Assembly: GCA_902781655.1 (NCBI GenBank)
Contig: CACZJZ010000011.1
Coordinates: 22,428 to 86,427, forward strand
Reading direction: 5' to 3'
Source: an uncultured Lachnospiraceae bacterium
GTDB taxonomy: Bacteria > Bacillota > Clostridia > Lachnospirales > Lachnospiraceae
DNA length: 64,000 nt
Part shown: positions 1 through 7,782 of the stretch, in pieces
Layout of the letters: every line of letters begins with the position of its first letter
Numbering within the stretch: position 1 is the stretch's first letter
Translations under genes and position numbers: made by a program
Notes under the pieces: generated by a model
Told to the model about the DNA's origin: nothing
The model's database searches: none
What the model saw: only the letters and a program-made list of their open reading frames with translations

Positions 1-765
1 ATAACGATAAAAGGCCTCGAACGAAGAGTCCGACTCCTCTGCGCGGACGCCCAGCTTCATATAAATGGCTGTCACCTTTCCGGTGTCATCCAGTTCGAAT
101 CCCTCCATCTCCGTGGATTCGATCTGCCCGCTCAGTCCGGCCTTAACAAAGGCCTTATGGACACTGAGTGAGAGCTGATCCCCGGTATATCCGCTCATTT
201 TCAGCGCCTCACGGGCTGTAATCGCCGTGTCCGTCTCTGTATCGTACGCGAGTGTCATCAGATCGCCCCAGGTGCCGTACGTAGGATATTCGCAATACGT
301 GGTGGTCACCTGCAGAAATCGGGTGGTGGGCATGATGTAGCTTCGGATCTCGACAAAGCTGACACCGTCGTCCTCCTCCTTCACCTTCTCATAAAGCTCC
401 TGCAGCGGTTCCGTCTCCGCGTTGAGATCCTCCATCGCCCGGGTGCTCTCTCCCGACTCCGTGACAAACTGCGGAATTTCCACGATATTCCTGCCCGTAT
501 TGCCAAAACTCATCAGTTCGATCTGTGCATCGACGGCCCTGGTCTGTCCGGCGCGCTGCTCTTTATTGTCCTGCAGCGCCGTCCCGGCGCCCGCCTCTTC
601 CTGCCCTGCCGCGGACTCGCTCTCTGCCTCGAGGGAATCCTCAGTGAGAAAAGCATCCGCGCCGGCGCCTTTGCCCTGCCGCCGGCCAGTTCCACAGCCC
701 CCGGCCGCCACCGCAGCAGCAAGCGCGAAGCAGAGAAAAATTGCCCTGCCTGTATATTTTTTCAT
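1..765 (-). CDS. Predicted lipoprotein, 3' end missing
   Basis: A reading frame of 255 codons runs from an ATG at 765 to the window edge without a stop, so the C-terminus lies outside. The first 24 residues form a lipoprotein signal: two lysines, a hydrophobic stretch, and an AGGC lipobox with Cys24, followed by a low-complexity Ala/Glu/Gly linker (about residues 25-70). The remainder contains a segment with a Gly-Asp-Leu and a Tyr-Asp-Thr-Glu-Thr turn that is reminiscent of DUF3298/RsiV-like extracellular domains, but the resemblance is weak. It is probably an envelope-anchored sensor or substrate-binding protein of unknown function. It is transcribed divergently from trmB from a promoter at 850-878. 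Confidence 0.75.
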   Translation of the reverse strand, partial: MKKYTGRAIFLCFALAAAVAAGGCGTGRRQGKGAGADAFLTEDSLEAESESAAGQEEAGAGTALQDNKEQRAGQTRAVDAQIELMSFGNTGRNIVEIPQFVTESGESTRAMEDLNAETEPLQELYEKVKEEDDGVSFVEIRSYIMPTTRFLQVTTTYCEYPTYGTWGDLMTLAYDTETDTAITAREALKMSGYTGDQLSLSVHKAFVKAGLSGQIESTEMEGFELDDTGKVTAIYMKLGVRAEESDSSFEAFYRY

Positions 766-849
766 AAATATAAATCCTGTGCCCCGCAAATCATTTATAA
801 CGAAAAGAGCAGATCCTGATATACCATGCCCCGCTCTCAGTCTGTCCCG

Positions 850-878
850 ATTCTAACATAAGTTGCACATGCGTTGAA
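850..878 (-). promoter_or_regulatory. Sigma-A-type promoter of the lipoprotein gene
   Basis: On the minus strand a TTCAAC -35 (873-878) and a TAGAAT -10 (850-855) are separated by 17 bases. Its -35 overlaps the -35 of the opposite-facing trmB promoter. Confidence 0.6.
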
Positions 879-902
879 GCCGCCCTGGTTTTCTTGTAAA
901 AT
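874..902 (+). promoter_or_regulatory. Sigma-A-type promoter of trmB
   Basis: A TTGAAG -35 (874-879) and a TAAAAT -10 (897-902) are separated by 17 bases. The leader that follows carries a GC-rich hairpin (arms around 939-953 and 961-970). Confidence 0.6.
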
Positions 903-1007
903 AGGGTCCCGGCGCGGTAGAAGGCAATTCCGGCATTCTCCCGCGAATGCCGCGCAGAATGCGGCGCGGGATAAGGAATCAGAATAGTGAGGTTATGAGG
1001 AGACGAT

Positions 1008-1655
1008 ATGCGACTACGCAATATCCCGGGTTCCAGGGAATATCTGGCAGCCAGCCCGTACACAATCCATGATCCAGGTGCCCAGCGCGGTGCCTGGAGG
1101 GAGTATTTTGGCAGCAGCCACCCGCTCCACATCGAAATCGGCACCGGAAAGGGCGGGTTTATCATTGCCATGGCCGCTCTCCATCCGGAGATCAATTACG
1201 TCGGCATCGAAAAGTATTCCAGCGCGCTCTACAAGGCCGTAAAGAAGGAGGAGGCACAGAAGCTGCCGAACGTGCGCTATCTCCGCTGGGAGGCGGAGCT
1301 GCTTGCGGACGTATTCGCGCCGGGCGAGGTGGACCGGATTTATCTGAATTTCTCCGACCCCTGGCCCAAGAAATCCCAAGCTCAGCGGCGGCTTCCCAGC
1401 CGCCAGTTTCTCCGGCTCTACAATCAGCTCCTCGCGCCGGACGGAACGATCGAATTCAAGACCGACAACCGGGCTCTGTTTGATTTTGCCGTCGACGAGG
1501 TGCCGGAGGGCGGATTCCAGATTGACGCGCTGACCTATGATCTGCACAACGACCCTGCGATGAACGAGGGCAATGTGATGACCGAATATGAGCGCAAATT
1601 TTCAGCCATGGGAAACCCGATCTGCAAGTACATTCTCTCCAGGAAGACACAGTAG
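1008..1655 (+). CDS. trmB: tRNA (guanine-N7-)-methyltransferase TrmB
   Basis: TrmB transfers a methyl group from SAM to N7 of G46 in the tRNA variable loop. The 215-residue protein shows the family motifs in order: the SAM-binding loop IEIGTGKGG at residues 42-50, an acidic end of strand 2 (GIEKYS, 66-71), the substrate motif NFSDPWPKK at 114-122, and the C-terminal TEYERKF at 192-198. The length matches bacterial TrmB. The start is fixed by a GAGGAGA ribosome site ending a few bases upstream of the ATG. It appears to be monocistronic, or followed by trx after about 160 bases. Confidence 0.95.
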   Translation: MRLRNIPGSREYLAASPYTIHDPGAQRGAWREYFGSSHPLHIEIGTGKGGFIIAMAALHPEINYVGIEKYSSALYKAVKKEEAQKLPNVRYLRWEAELLADVFAPGEVDRIYLNFSDPWPKKSQAQRRLPSRQFLRLYNQLLAPDGTIEFKTDNRALFDFAVDEVPEGGFQIDALTYDLHNDPAMNEGNVMTEYERKFSAMGNPICKYILSRKTQ

Positions 1656-1819
1656 GGCGCGCTATCACCGGCATTTTCACTCCTGCCTTTTCTGCCGCTT
1701 CGGGCGCGGCGGATTGTGGGTGTGCTTTCACCAAAATTTTACATTCCTGCCAGCCCGCTATGGTACAATAAGGCTGTTCTGAAACCGATGGCAGGTCCTG
1801 ATTTGGAAACGGAGTGTCT

Positions 1820-2134
1820 ATGAAATTTACAACATCAGATTTTGAACAGGAAGTTCTGCACAGCGCGACCCCCGTCATGGTTGATTTCTATGCCGACTGG
1901 TGCGGTCCCTGCAGGATGATGGCGCCTGTGGTGGAGGCGCTCGGGCAGGAGTACGCAGGTCGGGTGAAAATCGGCAAGGTCAACGTGGACGACGACCCGG
2001 ATATTGCGGAGAAGTACAGCGTCATGTCCATCCCGACGTTTCTCATCTTCAAGGATGGAAAGCCGGTGGAAACCGCAATCGGAAGCGTTCCGAAGTCGAC
2101 GCTTCAGGAAAAGCTGGAAAGGGCACTGCATTGA
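1820..2134 (+). CDS. trxA: Thioredoxin
   Basis: A small cytoplasmic thiol-disulfide oxidoreductase of 104 residues. It has the classical WCGPC active site at residues 27-31 and the cis-proline loop SIPTF around residue 72, so it is a canonical thioredoxin and not a glutaredoxin. An in-frame GTG at 1814 would add two residues, but the GGAG at 1810-1813 is spaced correctly for the ATG at 1820. The last codon and stop overlap the TTG proposed as the start of the next gene (TTGA at 2131-2134), which suggests translational coupling to the carboxypeptidase. Confidence 0.95.
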   Translation: MKFTTSDFEQEVLHSATPVMVDFYADWCGPCRMMAPVVEALGQEYAGRVKIGKVNVDDDPDIAEKYSVMSIPTFLIFKDGKPVETAIGSVPKSTLQEKLERALH

Positions 2135-4047
2135 AAGCTCTTGTGTCTTTCATCCAAGTCAAAACTCGTCACTCACTTCCGCCGCGCATCCTGCGGACGG
2201 CAGTGAGTGTTTTTATCTGCGCAGGACTGTTTCTCTTCCTGCCGGCACAGCTTCACGCTGAGACGTCTGTGTCTGCCGATGCGGACACAGAAGCAGCAGA
2301 ACAGACATCCACTTCTGACATCTCTGCGGATGCCACCGGCAGCGCGGATTCTGCTGCGCCGCGTGCCTGGCCAGAACCGCCGGAAATCAGTGCCGAAGGC
2401 GCGATTCTCATCGATGCCGACACAGGTGCCATTTTGTATCAGAAAAACATGAATGAGCATCTGTATCCCGCCAGCATCACGAAAATGATGACCGTTCTTC
2501 TCGCGGCGGAGAGGCTCGATCCCTCGGACACCGTCACGATGTCCGAGGAGGCGGTGCATTCCGTGCCGGCGGACGGCTCGAACATCGGCCTCGACGTCGG
2601 AGAGTCGATCACCGTGGAGCAGGCCCTCTACGGCATCATGGTGGGTTCCGCCAACGAGGCGGCCGCCGCGATCGCGGAGAAAACCGCCGGCAGTGTGGCT
2701 GCCTTCGCAAATTTGATGAACGAAAAGGCGAAGGAACTCGGCTGCACTGGCACGCACTTCGTCAACGCCAATGGCCTTCATGATAAGAACCACTACACAA
2801 CGCCGCACGATATGGCGCTGATCGCGCGGGCCTTCTTCGACAATCCGCTCTGCCTGCGAATCGGCAACACACCGTCCTATCACTTCAGCGCGACGGCCAC
2901 ACAGCCGGACGACTTCACGATCCGCAACAAGCACGCTCTCATCACGGGGGAGACGCCGTGCGATGGCGTCATCGGTGGCAAAACCGGCTACCACCAGTAC
3001 GCCGGCGAAACTCTGGTGACCGGATGCGAGCGCGGCGGAATCCGCCTGATCTGCGTCGTCATGAAAGAGGAATCCCCCAATCAGTTCACGGATTCCGCCG
3101 CCCTTCTGAACTGGGGCTACGCCAATTTCACGGAATGGAATATCGCAGAGAACGAAACTCGCTTCTCTGTGAACCGGGCATTGTTCTTTGACGGCGGTCG
3201 CAGTCTGCTCGGCGATTCTGGTCCTGTGTTCGCGCTGTCTCCGGATGCCCGGATCACCCTGCCTGTCGGCACATCCTTCTCCGATCTCACTGGCAGGCTT
3301 GTCTATTCTGCGGACACAGAGACAGACGACACCTGCGTCTCCCCCGACGATCTCGCCGTCGGTGAAGACACAGCGGCCGCTTCCGCCTCCACAAATCAGA
3401 ATCCTCCCTTTGCGTCTCTGATCTACTCCTGGCAGGGCCGCACAGTCGGCAGCGCCAACCTTTATCTTCTCACTTCCGCGGCAGACGAATCCGGGACGGC
3501 TTCGGAAAACGAGGACACAACAGGCGAATCCGGAAGCGCCACAGAAAAATCAGACACGGCAGGCCCATTATCCGCGCCGCTTTCCCGCTTCAAAACCTAT
3601 TTTACATCCATGGTGAAGATCAACGACGCCGGTACGATATACATCAATATCCGCCGCATCCTGCTTTTCATCGCCGCACTATCAGCGGTCGTGATCATGC
3701 TGCTTCTGCTTTTCTCCTATCTCGCTTCCTTCAACCGCCCGGAGAGGGTGCATCAGGAGCGGAGGCAGCGGCAGCGTCGGCACAAAAGCCGCGATTACCT
3801 TCCTCATAACGACTATCTGAGATATGACACACTTGAGGGAGAGGATAATCTCTACTATGAAAATGACCGCTGGAGTGAATCCGGACCCGGCAGCTATGCC
3901 GATAACGGATCCGGAGCCGGTTCATACCCTAGCGGCTCCTATAGCAGTGGTTCCGCCCGCAGCGGATCCGGAGAAAGGCTGGATATGGGTCCTCTGGATT
4001 CCAGCGGGCACACCGGCGTGGACAACACCGGAGAGCACAACTCCTAA
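2131..4047 (+). CDS. Serine-type D-Ala-D-Ala carboxypeptidase (low-molecular-weight PBP)
   Basis: An exported peptidoglycan D,D-carboxypeptidase of the DacF/DacA family (peptidase S11), about 638 residues. An N-terminal signal peptide (hydrophobic stretch ending LPAQLHA) is followed by an Asp/Ala/Thr-rich linker. The three catalytic motifs are visible: SITK with nucleophile Ser115, SAN near residue 173, and KTG in GGKTGYHQY near residue 286. A second, non-conserved beta-rich region follows, then a C-terminal transmembrane helix (ILLFIAALSAVVIMLLLLF) and a Gly/Ser/Tyr-rich cytoplasmic tail. The tail makes it longer than usual family members (about 400). The start is uncertain: TTG at 2131 overlaps the trx stop, while GTG at 2143 is an alternative. 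Confidence 0.88.
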   Translation: MKALVSFIQVKTRHSLPPRILRTAVSVFICAGLFLFLPAQLHAETSVSADADTEAAEQTSTSDISADATGSADSAAPRAWPEPPEISAEGAILIDADTGAILYQKNMNEHLYPASITKMMTVLLAAERLDPSDTVTMSEEAVHSVPADGSNIGLDVGESITVEQALYGIMVGSANEAAAAIAEKTAGSVAAFANLMNEKAKELGCTGTHFVNANGLHDKNHYTTPHDMALIARAFFDNPLCLRIGNTPSYHFSATATQPDDFTIRNKHALITGETPCDGVIGGKTGYHQYAGETLVTGCERGGIRLICVVMKEESPNQFTDSAALLNWGYANFTEWNIAENETRFSVNRALFFDGGRSLLGDSGPVFALSPDARITLPVGTSFSDLTGRLVYSADTETDDTCVSPDDLAVGEDTAAASASTNQNPPFASLIYSWQGRTVGSANLYLLTSAADESGTASENEDTTGESGSATEKSDTAGPLSAPLSRFKTYFTSMVKINDAGTIYINIRRILLFIAALSAVVIMLLLLFSYLASFNRPERVHQERRQRQRRHKSRDYLPHNDYLRYDTLEGEDNLYYENDRWSESGPGSYADNGSGAGSYPSGSYSSGSARSGSGERLDMGPLDSSGHTGVDNTGEHNS

Positions 4048-4080
4048 TCAGGATGCGGCACGGGATATAAAACGGAATAT

Positions 4081-4151
4081 AAAAAGAGAACCGGGAAGGG
4101 CAGTCTGCACACGCGCGGATCACGTTCTGCCCTTCCCGGCTCTCTTTTTTC
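4081..4151. terminator. Bidirectional intrinsic terminator
   Basis: A long GC-rich stem (arms about 4086-4103 and 4127-4145, core CCGGGAAGGGCAG paired to CTGCCCTTCCCGG) is flanked by five A on the left and a run of T on the right. It serves both the carboxypeptidase (+) and the converging exonuclease (-). The right arm lies inside the last codons of the exonuclease gene. Confidence 0.88.
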
Positions 4152-5109
4152 TTTGTCCCGCGCGAAGGCGGTATTCCTTCTTCCCCGCTGTCTTCTCCGC
4201 CTTCCTCGCGCGCTCGCCGAGTTCCCTGACATCCTTTTCTCCGATAAAACGCTCCGTTTTCACCACGTAGACTTCTCCGTCCTCCGCCTTGCGGAGCCGT
4301 ACCTTGGCTTTCATCAGGCCATGCTCCGGACAGCAGGACACACTGTAGTACTGGCGTCCGTTCGGTGTGAACCAGGAGATCTTCCGGGTGGCACGCCTTC
4401 CGCACACGTAGCAGCGTGTGCTCATTACCTCCGCGTCCTCCAGTGCCGCCGACTTATCCTGAAATCCGCGCGAGATGTATTTTGCATAGGAATCGAACCG
4501 GACATGCACCTCGTGCTCCCGGTTCTCCGGAATGGTGAAATAATCAAAGGAATAGTAGGAGAAGAGATGTCTCGGAATCCGCTGCAGAATGAGCGCGGTA
4601 TACCAGGCATCGTCATGGGCGCGATGGAACGGAATCTCCTTGCGGATTCCGCACTGATCCACGGCGTGCTCGAGGGAAATTCTCTCGTGGCTGTCCTGAA
4701 AGGCGATGCTGAACAGCTTCTGCGCATCCAGAAACGGCAGCGGCCCGTCCGCAAGCGGCGCAAGCCCATGCCAGCGCATGTTGCGCTGCAGCTCCGTGAG
4801 ATCTAACGGTCCCCAGGTACAGAACAGCGGATCCTTTCCGCACCACGCAAGAAAATCGCGGATCACAACCGGAAAGGGTTCCTCGCCCCGGAGATCTTCC
4901 ATACTGATGTGCAGCAGCTTGCCCGTAATAAAATGCATGGTGGTGTAGCACGTCGGACGGATCAGCCTGGAATAATCCGCCTCGTGTTCCAGCTGGTCGT
5001 TCAGCCGGACCGCGCCGATCTCGATGACCTCGAATGGCATGCCGGGATCCTGTCGTTCCTTTGTCTGATTGCCCTGATTCCATTCCAGGTCAAGAACTAC
5101 GATACTCAT
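4120..5109 (-). CDS. DEDDh-family 3'-5' exonuclease with C-terminal zinc-ribbon-like region
   Basis: A 329-residue protein of the DnaQ-like exonuclease superfamily, closest in style to the KapD/ERI-1-like group. The first strand gives VVLDLEWNQ with the Asp-x-Glu metal ligands at residues 6-8. The third motif is HRAHDDAWYT, which supplies the catalytic His and last Asp of the DEDDh type. After about residue 230 there is a Cys-rich region (CYVCG, later CCPEHG) that looks like a zinc ribbon, then a basic Lys/Arg-rich tail. The last residues are encoded by the right arm of the terminator stem shared with the converging gene. The substrate (DNA or RNA) cannot be told from sequence. Confidence 0.85.
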   Translation of the reverse strand: MSIVVLDLEWNQGNQTKERQDPGMPFEVIEIGAVRLNDQLEHEADYSRLIRPTCYTTMHFITGKLLHISMEDLRGEEPFPVVIRDFLAWCGKDPLFCTWGPLDLTELQRNMRWHGLAPLADGPLPFLDAQKLFSIAFQDSHERISLEHAVDQCGIRKEIPFHRAHDDAWYTALILQRIPRHLFSYYSFDYFTIPENREHEVHVRFDSYAKYISRGFQDKSAALEDAEVMSTRCYVCGRRATRKISWFTPNGRQYYSVSCCPEHGLMKAKVRLRKAEDGEVYVVKTERFIGEKDVRELGERARKAEKTAGKKEYRLRAGQRKKRAGKGRT

Positions 5110-5164
5110 ATCCTGTCACTTTCTGCCGCATTTTCAAACTGCCTGCAGAAAGAGTATACCAGAT

Positions 5165-5208
5165 GTCCGCCATCCGCGGGAGACTTGTCCGCCATCCGCG
5201 GGAGACTT
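5165..5208. repeat. Two tandem copies of a 22-base unit
   Basis: The unit beginning GTCCGCCATCCGCGGG occurs perfectly twice in a row, at 5165-5186 and 5187-5208, in the gap between the exonuclease and the patatin-like gene. No function is evident. Confidence 0.9.
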
Positions 5209-5254
5209 CAGGCGGTCTTAGGCCTTCTTCCGCGCCAGTCCGGCAGGGATCGCG

Positions 5255-6097
5255 TCACGCGAGAAACGCCTCGATAGCGGCCGCGTCCCGATACCCGTCA
5301 TGATACAGCCGGTCCAGCTTGTCCGCGTCCTGCGTCAGCGTGCTGAGACCATAGACAGACTTGGGAGCAACAATCAGCGCCCTTCCCTCCGCCTCGCAAA
5401 ATTCTGCCAGTCTTACCTGAGAATTGTATCGCTGCGAGCGGTGTTTCAGCTGCGCCGCTGCCTTCGGCCAGCGCCGCGCGAGCACGCGCGACCAGAAAAG
5501 ATCCTTTCTCGGGTCAAGAAGCGTGTCGCGCGGCAGCGTGAGAATAACGACCACCTTCGTACAGCCGTCGCGAAATGCTTTCCGGATCGGCAGCGGATCC
5601 ACGCAGCCGCCGTCGTAGCAGGGCATGCTTCCAACCATAAACGGCTTATTGAGAATCGGAATATTACTGGATGCCATGAACGGGAAGAAGTGATTCCGCT
5701 GAAAAGCATCTTTTGTGAAATAGACGGGTCTCCCGGTTCTGGCATCCATTGCGACCGCGACGCACTCCGCGTCAGATCGCTCCGCCGTGTCGTAATCCCA
5801 TGGGTCCTCCCCGCCCTCGTTGGCCAGCGTGCCGTACATGTAGGTGACATTGCAGCCCTCGCCCGTTTTTCTCCGGTTCCGGAGACTGACAAATTCCGGG
5901 CGCATGGCATACTCATGATAAAACCGGTAGTTTCTTCCGCGCTGCCCGCTGACATAGGAACCGACATTGGCGCTCCCCGCACTGACGCCAATGCAATAAT
6001 CAAACTTCACTCCATGGTCGAGGCACCAGTCAAACACACCCGCGCCGTAAATACTGCGCAGACCTCCGCCAACATCAATCACTCCGATTTTGTCCAT
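5255..6097 (-). CDS. Patatin-like phospholipase family protein
   Basis: A 280-residue cytoplasmic serine lipid acyl hydrolase of the patatin fold. Motifs: a glycine-rich oxyanion loop at the N-terminus (DVGGGLRSIYGAG, residues 8-20), the nucleophile elbow GVSAGS with Ser39, and the catalytic Asp of the DGG motif at Asp162. The C-terminal part resembles the region seen in YjjU-type bacterial patatins. No signal peptide is present. Genes of this group are usually solitary, as here. The lipid substrate is unknown. Confidence 0.88.
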   Translation of the reverse strand: MDKIGVIDVGGGLRSIYGAGVFDWCLDHGVKFDYCIGVSAGSANVGSYVSGQRGRNYRFYHEYAMRPEFVSLRNRRKTGEGCNVTYMYGTLANEGGEDPWDYDTAERSDAECVAVAMDARTGRPVYFTKDAFQRNHFFPFMASSNIPILNKPFMVGSMPCYDGGCVDPLPIRKAFRDGCTKVVVILTLPRDTLLDPRKDLFWSRVLARRWPKAAAQLKHRSQRYNSQVRLAEFCEAEGRALIVAPKSVYGLSTLTQDADKLDRLYHDGYRDAAAIEAFLA

Positions 6098-6400
6098 ACT
6101 GATACTCCATACCGCGTCCTCTGCGGCCTTTTTTACATTCAGAGAGCAGTGTAACAGCGTTTTCCGGAGAATGGTAGCGGACAGAATCCGCCTTCTGGGT
6201 GAACGGTTCCGCCCATGATTTCCGAAGCGGATTCAGAAAGGGTTTCCGAATCGTTACACAATTTTCATAATTCTTCACGCCCGGCGCTTTATAATGAAGA
6301 AGATGGCAGAGGCGCGGACTATCCGCCCTGCGGGTATTTCATCCGACCGTCAAACCATGCCCGTCAGAAAAAACAGATTTTGTCAGGATCAGGAATCATC

Positions 6401-7003
6401 ATGGAGAACATTTACGGAGACAACCTGCCGCGCATGCAGGCAGTTATGGACGAGGTGCTGGGCTATATCCGCGAGGTGCGGGACCAGCTGAAGGCAAAAT
6501 ACGGATCTGACCCGGTGGAGCACTGTCTCTCCCGGATCAAGACAGAGGACAGCATGCGCGAGAAATGCAGACGGCAGGGACTGCCCGAGACGGAGGAATC
6601 CGCGCTCTCTGTCATCCATGACGCCATCGGCATCCGCGTGGTCTGCGCGTTTCTGAGCGACGTCTACGCGGTGCGGGATTACCTCATCTCCATCCCGGTG
6701 CTCACGGCGGTGGAGGAAAAAGATTATATCCGCCATGCCAAGCCCAACGGATATCGCAGCCTCCACATGATCTTCCGCCACACCTGCGGGCTGTATGTGG
6801 AAATCCAGCTCCGCACGATTTCCGAGGACACCTGGGCCGCTCTCGAGCACAATATCAAGTACAAAAAGGAGATCGGCGGCAACACCGCGCTTCTCGTAAA
6901 GGAGCTGAAGCGCTGCGCCGACGAACTCGCTTCCACCGATCTCTCGATGCAGACCCTGCGCGACATGATCTACGAGGAAAACAACACGGATTTGAAAGGG
7001 TAA
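6401..7003 (+). CDS. Small alarmone synthetase, RelA/SpoT synthetase domain (RelQ/YjbM-like)
   Basis: Transfers pyrophosphate from ATP to GTP or GDP to make (p)ppGpp. The protein is about 200 residues, the size of single-domain synthetases, and has no hydrolase, TGS or ACT domain. Visible motifs: the ATP-site segment RIKTEDSMREKCRR (about residues 45-58), the DAIGIRVVC strand, the G-loop KPNGYRSLH and VEIQLRT carrying the catalytic Glu. The open frame extends upstream to 6215, but homology begins at the ATG at 6401, preceded by AGGA. A perfect TATAAT lies at 6290-6295 without an obvious -35. The response-regulator gene starts 5 bases after the stop, so the two are almost certainly one operon. 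Confidence 0.9.
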   Translation: MENIYGDNLPRMQAVMDEVLGYIREVRDQLKAKYGSDPVEHCLSRIKTEDSMREKCRRQGLPETEESALSVIHDAIGIRVVCAFLSDVYAVRDYLISIPVLTAVEEKDYIRHAKPNGYRSLHMIFRHTCGLYVEIQLRTISEDTWAALEHNIKYKKEIGGNTALLVKELKRCADELASTDLSMQTLRDMIYEENNTDLKG

Positions 7004-7008
7004 TATTT

Positions 7009-7686
7009 ATGAAATTACTGCTTGCAGAGGACACCCGGGACCTCAACCACGCGCTGGTGACAGTCCTGACCATGCAGAATTATGACGTGGATGCCGCCTA
7101 TGACGGCGAAGAAGCGCTCTCGCTCATCCGGCGGAACGGGTACGACGGCATCATTCTCGATATCATGATGCCCAAAAAAGCCGGCCTCGAGGTATTGCGT
7201 GAAATGCGGGCGCAGAACATCACGACGCCCGTGCTACTCCTGACAGCCAAATCCGAGGTGGACGACCGCGTACAGGGACTCGATGACGGCGCGGATGACT
7301 ACCTTACCAAACCGTTTGCCATGAAGGAACTGCTCGCGCGGGTCCGCTCCCTCGTGCGCCGCGGCAGAGAATATCACGCAAAGGAGCTGCACTGCGGCGA
7401 TCTCACGCTGAATGCCGAAAGTCTGGAGCTCACCGCGGAGAACACCGTGCGCCTCTCCATGAAGGAATTCGAGCTCATGCAGCTGCTCGTACAGAACGAG
7501 GGAAAGGAACTGTCCACCTCCTATCTGCTCGAGCACGTCTGGTCCGACGAGCCTGATGCCGGGAATGATACCGTGTGGCTCTATATCAACTTTCTGAAGG
7601 GAAAGCTCGGCTCCATTGCCTCCTCCGCCATCATCACCGGAGAGGCCGGAGGAGCCTTCTGTCTCCGGCAGAAGGAGCAAAAATAA
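7009..7686 (+). CDS. OmpR-family response regulator
   Basis: A DNA-binding response regulator of 225 residues. The receiver domain (1-115) has the acidic pair Glu7/Asp8, the phospho-acceptor Asp51 in ILDIMMP, the Thr in LLLTAKSE and the conserved Lys in DYLTKPF. A winged-helix output domain follows (about 125-220) with the recognition region STSYLLEHVWSD. Its ribosome site (AAAGGG) lies in the last codons of the (p)ppGpp synthetase gene. It is paired with the histidine kinase downstream. Regulatory targets are unknown. Confidence 0.95.
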   Translation: MKLLLAEDTRDLNHALVTVLTMQNYDVDAAYDGEEALSLIRRNGYDGIILDIMMPKKAGLEVLREMRAQNITTPVLLLTAKSEVDDRVQGLDDGADDYLTKPFAMKELLARVRSLVRRGREYHAKELHCGDLTLNAESLELTAENTVRLSMKEFELMQLLVQNEGKELSTSYLLEHVWSDEPDAGNDTVWLYINFLKGKLGSIASSAIITGEAGGAFCLRQKEQK

Positions 7687-7718
7687 ACGCATAAAGCGCG
7701 GCACCATTGTCCCGTTCC

Positions 7719-7772
7719 GCGGGAAAGCCCATCCGGGCATTTCCCGCGCGGATGCCGCAAAGAACGCGGCAT
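7719..7772 (+). other. Two consecutive hairpins between response regulator and kinase
   Basis: The first hairpin pairs GCGGGAAA/TTTCCCGC with an inner GCCC/GGGC (7719-7747). The second pairs ATGCCGC (7752-7758) with GCGGCAT (7766-7772), and its 3' arm abuts the GGGG ribosome site of the kinase gene. No T-run follows, so control of mRNA stability or kinase translation is more likely than termination. Confidence 0.6.
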
Positions 7773-7782
7773 GGGGTATGTT

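Noticed and set aside
1656-1819. Promoter for thioredoxin (TACAAT near 1763)
   Set aside because: No -35 hexamer at an acceptable distance was found; left out as unsupported.
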